Shown here: positions 60,249 to 64,000 of the stretch, one piece after another
Numbering within the stretch: position 1 is the first letter of the stretch
How the letters are laid out: the number at the start of each line of letters is the position of its first letter
From: Blautia sp.
Lineage (GTDB): Bacteria > Bacillota > Clostridia > Lachnospirales > Lachnospiraceae
Reading direction: 5' to 3'
Length of the DNA: 64,000 nucleotides
Assembly: GCA_017515325.1 (NCBI GenBank)
Contig: JAFWGA010000058.1
Location: 1-64,000, forward strand
Program-made: the position numbers and the translations under genes
The notes under the pieces: model-generated
Told to the model about the DNA's origin: nothing
What the model saw: only the letters and a program-made list of their open reading frames with translations
Database searches by the model: none

Positions 60249-61286
60249 TCAGTTGGACTTTGTCATGCCATCCATGACTTCCTCAGCGGTATCCTCTGTG
60301 AAACGGTTTACGGGGCGGAATACGTTTTTCGCGCCTACTTCGTCAGCCAGGATCAGAGCATACATCTGAGCACAGGCCAGAGCTGTATCATGATCGGAGC
60401 CTTCGAAACCGATAATGCCCTTTGCGGGATAGGTGGGATCTGCCAGCTGCTCGAGCTGCTGCATGGTAACGTCGGTAGTAAACACGCCCATATCTTCGGG
60501 GATGTCACCGCCTGTATGGATATTCAGAGCTTCATCGGCACCGATCATAGCGCCTGCGCCAACACCTGCAACAACCTTTACATTCGGATATGCCTGCAGA
60601 GTGGTCTCGACACCTTCCTGTGCCTCAAGGGGCTCGATACCATAGTTGGTAGCAACGATTTCGTACTTGCCGGCAGCATCTTCCAGACCGGCCTTGATGC
60701 CGTTTTCACGCTCAACCAGAACAGGGGTATCTGCCTTGCCGATCACGATAACCTCTGCCTTGTTGTCCTCGGTGAAATGCTCGTTGATGAACTCGGCAGC
60801 CATCTGGCCGATTACTGTACCAAGATAGGTGTTGTCCAGAATCCAGTTGGCATCGGTGTTTTCCAGCGGGTCATCCCAGCACATCAGCTTGATGTCCGGA
60901 TACTGCTCACGAACCATGCCGAGAGCGTCATCAGCGCCGGCGGGATCCTGCGGATGAACCATGATCAGATCGCATCCATTGGCGGCAAAGTTTTCAATCT
61001 GACCCTGCTGGTCAATCGCATTCTGGTTGCAGCCCAGGATGGTGAATTCGGCGCCGGCCTCTGTCAGAATGCCGTCAAGAGCGGTCATAACGCCAGCCCA
61101 GTAGGGGTTCTTCAGATCCTGGATGGTGATGCCGAGCTTCTTTCCCTCTAATACGGAAAGGTCTGCCTTGGCATAGAATTCAGGATCGGACTGGATGCCT
61201 TCGGTAGAGCCGGTATCGGCTTCCGTTGCCATTACGCAGGTGCTCAGCATCATAGTCGCAAGCAGCATAGCTAAAATTCTTTTCAT
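60249..61286 (-). CDS. sugar-binding protein (RbsB-type)
   Basis: 345 aa. Signal peptide MKRILAMLLATMMLSTCVMA with a Cys near residue 17 (possible lipid anchor). A type-I periplasmic-binding fold follows (KKLGITIQDLKNPYWAGVMT, ILGCNQNAIDQQGQIENFAA, NGCDLIMVHPQDPAG, DTPVLVERENGIKAGLEDAA, KVVAGVGAGAMIGADEALNI). It delivers the ligand to the permease/ATPase encoded downstream. The D-N-P-Y-W type sugar-binding positions suggest a pentose, hexose or polyol. Confidence 0.94.
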   Translation of the reverse strand: MKRILAMLLATMMLSTCVMATEADTGSTEGIQSDPEFYAKADLSVLEGKKLGITIQDLKNPYWAGVMTALDGILTEAGAEFTILGCNQNAIDQQGQIENFAANGCDLIMVHPQDPAGADDALGMVREQYPDIKLMCWDDPLENTDANWILDNTYLGTVIGQMAAEFINEHFTEDNKAEVIVIGKADTPVLVERENGIKAGLEDAAGKYEIVATNYGIEPLEAQEGVETTLQAYPNVKVVAGVGAGAMIGADEALNIHTGGDIPEDMGVFTTDVTMQQLEQLADPTYPAKGIIGFEGSDHDTALACAQMYALILADEVGAKNVFRPVNRFTEDTAEEVMDGMTKSN

Positions 61287-61371
61287 TGTACTTCTCCTTT
61301 GTGTGATTTATATTTTTACGCCTTACAGCGCAAAGTTCGGGATAAGTTAACGATACAGGATTTCGTTCTGA

Positions 61372-62148
61372 TCAGAAGCAGGTGAAGGCACCGTCGATGA
61401 TAAAATCAGAGCCGGTGGTGAAGGTAGATGTATCGCCCGCCAGGTACACGCAGATGCTTCCCAGCTCTTCTGGCTTGCCCAGGCGGCCCATGGGAGCCAT
61501 CGCGTTCCACTGCTCAATGAGGGCCTTAAGGTGAGGCGCGCTCAGCACCAGGTCGGTACCGATGTATCCGGGGCTGATGGAATTGACACGTACGCCGCGT
61601 TTCGCCCATTCAATGGCCAGGCTCTTGGTCAGCTGAATGACAGCCGCTTTCGATGCATTGTATGCGCACTGAGGCTGAGGCACATTCACAATGTGTGCGC
61701 TCATGGACGCTGTATTGATGATGGAGCCGCCGCCGTGGGCAAGCATGTATTTTCCGGCGATGGTGTCGGTAAGGAACACAGAATTGAGATTGACATCCAT
61801 GTTCTTTAACCACTGTTTATAGGTCATCTCATCTGCCGGAGCATTAATGCAGATGCCGGCGTTGGCATGGCAGAAATCCAGGCCGCCCAGCTCGGCAACA
61901 ACGGTGTCAACCATCTTCTGCACATCTTCTTCATTGGTTACGTCGCACTTGATGGCAATGGTCTTGCGTCCCGTGGCCTCGGCGATCTCCCTGGCTGTCT
62001 GCTCCGCCACTTCAATGTCAAGGTCCACAATGGCCACATCCGCGCCTGCTTCTGCAAAGGCGGTAGCCGTGCATTTGCCGATACCGCGGGCTGCACCGGT
62101 CACAAAGCCCTTTTTGCCGTCCAGTCTCATTTTTTCAATAATACCCAT
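61372..62148 (-). CDS. SDR-family polyol dehydrogenase
   Basis: 258 aa behind GGAGGAAAAG. Classical short-chain dehydrogenase: GFVTGAARGIGKCTA (TGxxxGIG), VDLD (NAD-preferring Asp), CDVTNEED, NAGI, SIINTASMSA (catalytic Ser), YNASK (Tyr and Lys), ISPGYIGTDL. Closest in look to D-arabinitol/xylitol-type dehydrogenases. First gene of the operon SDR - binding protein - ATPase - permease. Confidence 0.93.
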   Translation of the reverse strand: MGIIEKMRLDGKKGFVTGAARGIGKCTATAFAEAGADVAIVDLDIEVAEQTAREIAEATGRKTIAIKCDVTNEEDVQKMVDTVVAELGGLDFCHANAGICINAPADEMTYKQWLKNMDVNLNSVFLTDTIAGKYMLAHGGGSIINTASMSAHIVNVPQPQCAYNASKAAVIQLTKSLAIEWAKRGVRVNSISPGYIGTDLVLSAPHLKALIEQWNAMAPMGRLGKPEELGSICVYLAGDTSTFTTGSDFIIDGAFTCF

Positions 62149-62222
62149 ATCTTTTCCTCCTTAACTCTTCGGAAATGACGATATTTCAATGCTATTAAAA
62201 ATGTAAAAAAGTTATTTATGTA

Positions 62223-62252
62223 ATTATATCCATTGACAGGGGGGACTGTCAA
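62223..62252 (-). promoter_or_regulatory. polyol operon promoter with overlapping palindromic operator
   Basis: On the minus strand TTGACA (62247-62252), an 18-bp spacer, TATAAT (62223-62228). A perfect 7-bp inverted repeat TTGACAG-N6-CTGTCAA covers 62233-62252, that is the -35 box and most of the spacer, so a repressor could block the operon there. No regulator gene lies nearby. Confidence 0.82.
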
Positions 62253-62378
62253 CCTAGCATTATGCATAAAATCGGGAATCGAATTCTGTGCAATTTGCGC
62301 ATTGCCGTTTTTTACCAATAATCTTGCGAGACGGCCGGATTGATTTCGGCATTTTGTTGGGAGGGAGGGCATCCTATA

Positions 62379-62419
62379 CAAAAAAACGACATTCGTGGAG
62401 TGCTGTCCACGAATGCCGT
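62379..62419 (-). terminator. terminator of hybrid kinase/HPt genes
   Basis: ACGGCATTCGTGGA pairs with TCCACGAATGTCGT (one mismatch), 6-nt loop, then T-run on the minus strand. It lies 80 nt past the HPt gene. Confidence 0.88.
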
Positions 62420-62498
62420 TTGTATCGGTCATTTTAGAGACGCCCAGGTCGAAAGCTTAGTAACCGTGAAGCGCAAAGCGCCGGGCAGGATCAGCAGA

Positions 62499-62867
62499 TC
62501 AGCCTTTGGAAAATGCCTCGATCTTTGATCTGGTATCAAGGTAGAGATCGCTCAGGGCATTGATTTTAGCTGCTACTTCTTCATCTGTGAGCTTACGGGG
62601 GGTGCCGGGCCGGAATTCCTCGGACAGCTCGCTGGCTTCGCCGGCAAGCTTAGGCAGGCCGAGATTGAAACAGACCCCCTTCAAGGAATGAGCACTGATG
62701 AAAAGCTCCTTGTAATTCTGATTCTTCCATGCGTCCATAAGAGAGCTGTAGGAAGGATCCTCCAGCAGCTTTTTGATAAAGCGCTCGATTATCTTATCCA
62801 TTTGCAGTATCTTTTTTGCCGCCTGGAAATCGCCCCCGATAGAATCATATAATTCCTGTACTGTCAT
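62499..62867 (-). CDS. HPt phosphotransfer protein
   Basis: 122 aa. A four-helix HPt fold with the phospho-accepting His in ELFISAHSLKGVCFNLGLP and a following EASELSEEFRPG helix. ATG 62867 overlaps the TGA of the hybrid kinase gene by 4 nt, behind GAGGAGG. It should relay phosphate between the receiver domains of the kinase and a separate response regulator. The receiver at the end of the EAL protein (17955-21224) is one candidate, and is inference only. Confidence 0.92.
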   Translation of the reverse strand: MTVQELYDSIGGDFQAAKKILQMDKIIERFIKKLLEDPSYSSLMDAWKNQNYKELFISAHSLKGVCFNLGLPKLAGEASELSEEFRPGTPRKLTDEEVAAKINALSDLYLDTRSKIEAFSKG

Positions 62868-64000
62868 TTTTGTTGCCTCCTCTTTTCAATTCCGACATTT
62901 TCCTGATATACCCATTTTACCAAGGTACGCTTCAGCTGTTCAATATCGATCGGTTTGGCCAGATGCGTATTCATTCCTGCTTCAAGACACTTCTGGGCAT
63001 CCTCGGCAAATGCGTCGGCAGTCATGGCTATGATGGGAATCCGGACAGCGTCAAGCCGTTTCAGGGACCGGATGGCTTCTGATGCCTCAAGACCATTCAT
63101 GTTCGGCATTCTCAGATCCATCAGTATGGCATCATATGTCCCTTCCGGATTGTTTTCAAACTTTTCCAATGCCTGCAGCCCATCCTCAGCGTGGTCAACG
63201 GTGGCTCCGTTCTCCTCGAGAAACATGGTGGCGATCTCTGCGTTGAGTTCGTTATCTTCGGCAAGCAGAATATGCATGCCGGATATATCGGCAGTATTGC
63301 TATCCGGCCCTTTATCTTCGTCAGACAGTTCAGATCCGTCAGACATATACTTCCGGAGTTCATAGTACAGAGTGGATTTAAAGAGGGGTTTAGGGATGAA
63401 GCCGTTAATTCCGGCAGCCTTTGCTTCACCCTCGATATCCATCCAGTCATAGGCGGAAATAAGCTTGATCGGTAAGTCGTTCCCTACTGCGGTTCGGATC
63501 TGCTTTGCGGTATCTATGCCATTTGTCTCATCCAGTTTGTAATCGATCAGTACAATGAAATAGGGATCACCCGCCTCTTCGGCAGCTGTGACCCTGGCAA
63601 CGGCATCCTTCCCCGACAGGGTCCAGTCCGGACGGGCACCTAATTCGGTCAGCGAAAGCTCGGTACACCGGCACAGCTCTTCGTTGTCGTCTACGATCAG
63701 GATCCTCCAGTCAGGAAGCTGCATGTTCTCACCGTCCATGCTTACCCGCTCAAGATCAAGGGTGACATGGAAGGTTGTTCCCACTCCCGGTGCCGTATCG
63801 ACGTCGATCGTGCCTCCCATGGCATCTATGATATATTTTGTGATAGTAAGGCCGAGGCCTGTTCCCTGGGTTTTGTGAACCCGGCGGTTATCCTCCCTTT
63901 CAAATGCATGGAAGAGCTTTTCCTTGAATTCCGGAGACATCCCCATGCCGGTATCGCTGATGGACAGATGGGTACGGACATAAGCCTCTCCTGCGGGAGA
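62864..64000 (-). CDS. hybrid sensor histidine kinase, C-terminal part (ATPase, two receivers)
   Basis: 378 codons visible; the sensor and dimerisation parts lie beyond the right edge. The visible start is the end of the ATPase domain with DTGMGMSPEFKEKLFHAFE (G1 box) and GTGLGLTITKYIIDAMGG (G2). Receiver 1 (WRILIVDDNEEL, VLIDYKLDETNG, LISAYD, IPKPL) and receiver 2 (HILLAEDNELNAEI, AILMDLRMPNMNG, IAMTAD, AKPID) both keep the phospho-acceptor Asp, the T/S and the Lys. It works with the HPt protein encoded directly behind it. Confidence 0.93.
   Translation of the reverse strand, partial: SPAGEAYVRTHLSISDTGMGMSPEFKEKLFHAFEREDNRRVHKTQGTGLGLTITKYIIDAMGGTIDVDTAPGVGTTFHVTLDLERVSMDGENMQLPDWRILIVDDNEELCRCTELSLTELGARPDWTLSGKDAVARVTAAEEAGDPYFIVLIDYKLDETNGIDTAKQIRTAVGNDLPIKLISAYDWMDIEGEAKAAGINGFIPKPLFKSTLYYELRKYMSDGSELSDEDKGPDSNTADISGMHILLAEDNELNAEIATMFLEENGATVDHAEDGLQALEKFENNPEGTYDAILMDLRMPNMNGLEASEAIRSLKRLDAVRIPIIAMTADAFAEDAQKCLEAGMNTHLAKPIDIEQLKRTLVKWVYQENVGIEKRRQQK

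Noticed and set aside
1-64000. CRISPR array, prophage or integrative element boundaries
   Set aside because: No regularly spaced repeats, no phage structural genes, integrase or attachment-site duplication were seen; the tRNA-Leu gene has no repeated 3' end nearby.

Overview
The window looks like a chromosome segment from an anaerobic Gram-positive member of the Clostridia, most likely Lachnospiraceae. The grounds are Gram-positive style ribosome binding sites (AAAGGAGG, GGAGG), sigma-A promoters with 17-18 bp spacers, HrcA/CIRCE control of heat-shock genes, lipoprotein-type solute-binding proteins, a fused CobA-HemD protein, and several multidomain c-di-GMP enzymes of a kind frequent in that family. 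I cannot name the genus.

Layout. 1-2.3 kb is an insertion-sequence graveyard: a frameshifted transposase running off the left edge, an IS630 N-terminus and an intact small IS-type ORF. 2.4-12.3 kb holds a solute-binding/GGDEF protein whose EAL domain was removed by an out-of-frame deletion, a giant PAS-GGDEF-EAL protein (about 1,889 aa), a membrane diguanylate cyclase with an intact inhibitory site, and remnants of an MFS transporter, a carbohydrate-binding module and an ECF sigma factor. 12.5-17.9 kb is housekeeping: tRNA-Leu(CAG), cobA-hemD, hsp20 and clpB. The last two diverge from promoters overlapped by matching CIRCE operators.

18-38 kb is the core of the window. It carries a divergent pair of signalling enzymes (EAL...REC on the minus strand; GGDEF/HD-GYP/PAS3/GGDEF on the plus strand). 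Next comes a same-strand run: a membrane sensor lacking an output domain, a family-3 solute-binding protein, an HD-GYP protein with a transporter-like membrane domain and an outside beta-propeller, a BMP-type binding protein and an OppA-type binding protein. It ends with a dCache-HAMP-GGDEF-EAL-PAS-GGDEF protein. The three binding proteins have no transporter genes beside them, so they may act as ligand sensors for c-di-GMP signalling. This is the best candidate for an undescribed system.

38-44.7 kb has a nitroreductase, a broken MATE exporter, an FMN-dependent alpha-hydroxy-acid dehydrogenase behind a leader-peptide/terminator attenuator, remnants of a sugar-binding protein and a URO-D-like protein, a serine hydrolase and a Na/Pi cotransporter. 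44.8-55.7 kb has a polyferredoxin and a divergent radical SAM protein, a three-gene glycan operon (two glycosyltransferases and a flippase), and a molybdoenzyme operon (TorD-like chaperone, DmsA-like, DmsB-like) behind a structured leader that may be a Moco riboswitch. 55.8-62.2 kb is a sugar-alcohol locus (SDR dehydrogenase, sugar ABC transporter, mannitol-dehydrogenase-family enzyme). The right end is a hybrid histidine kinase with two receiver domains (cut by the window edge) and a separate HPt protein.

A structured repeat of about 90 bp occurs twice (44741 and 57531), each time directly against the T-tract of a terminator. No CRISPR array, rRNA or complete prophage was seen.
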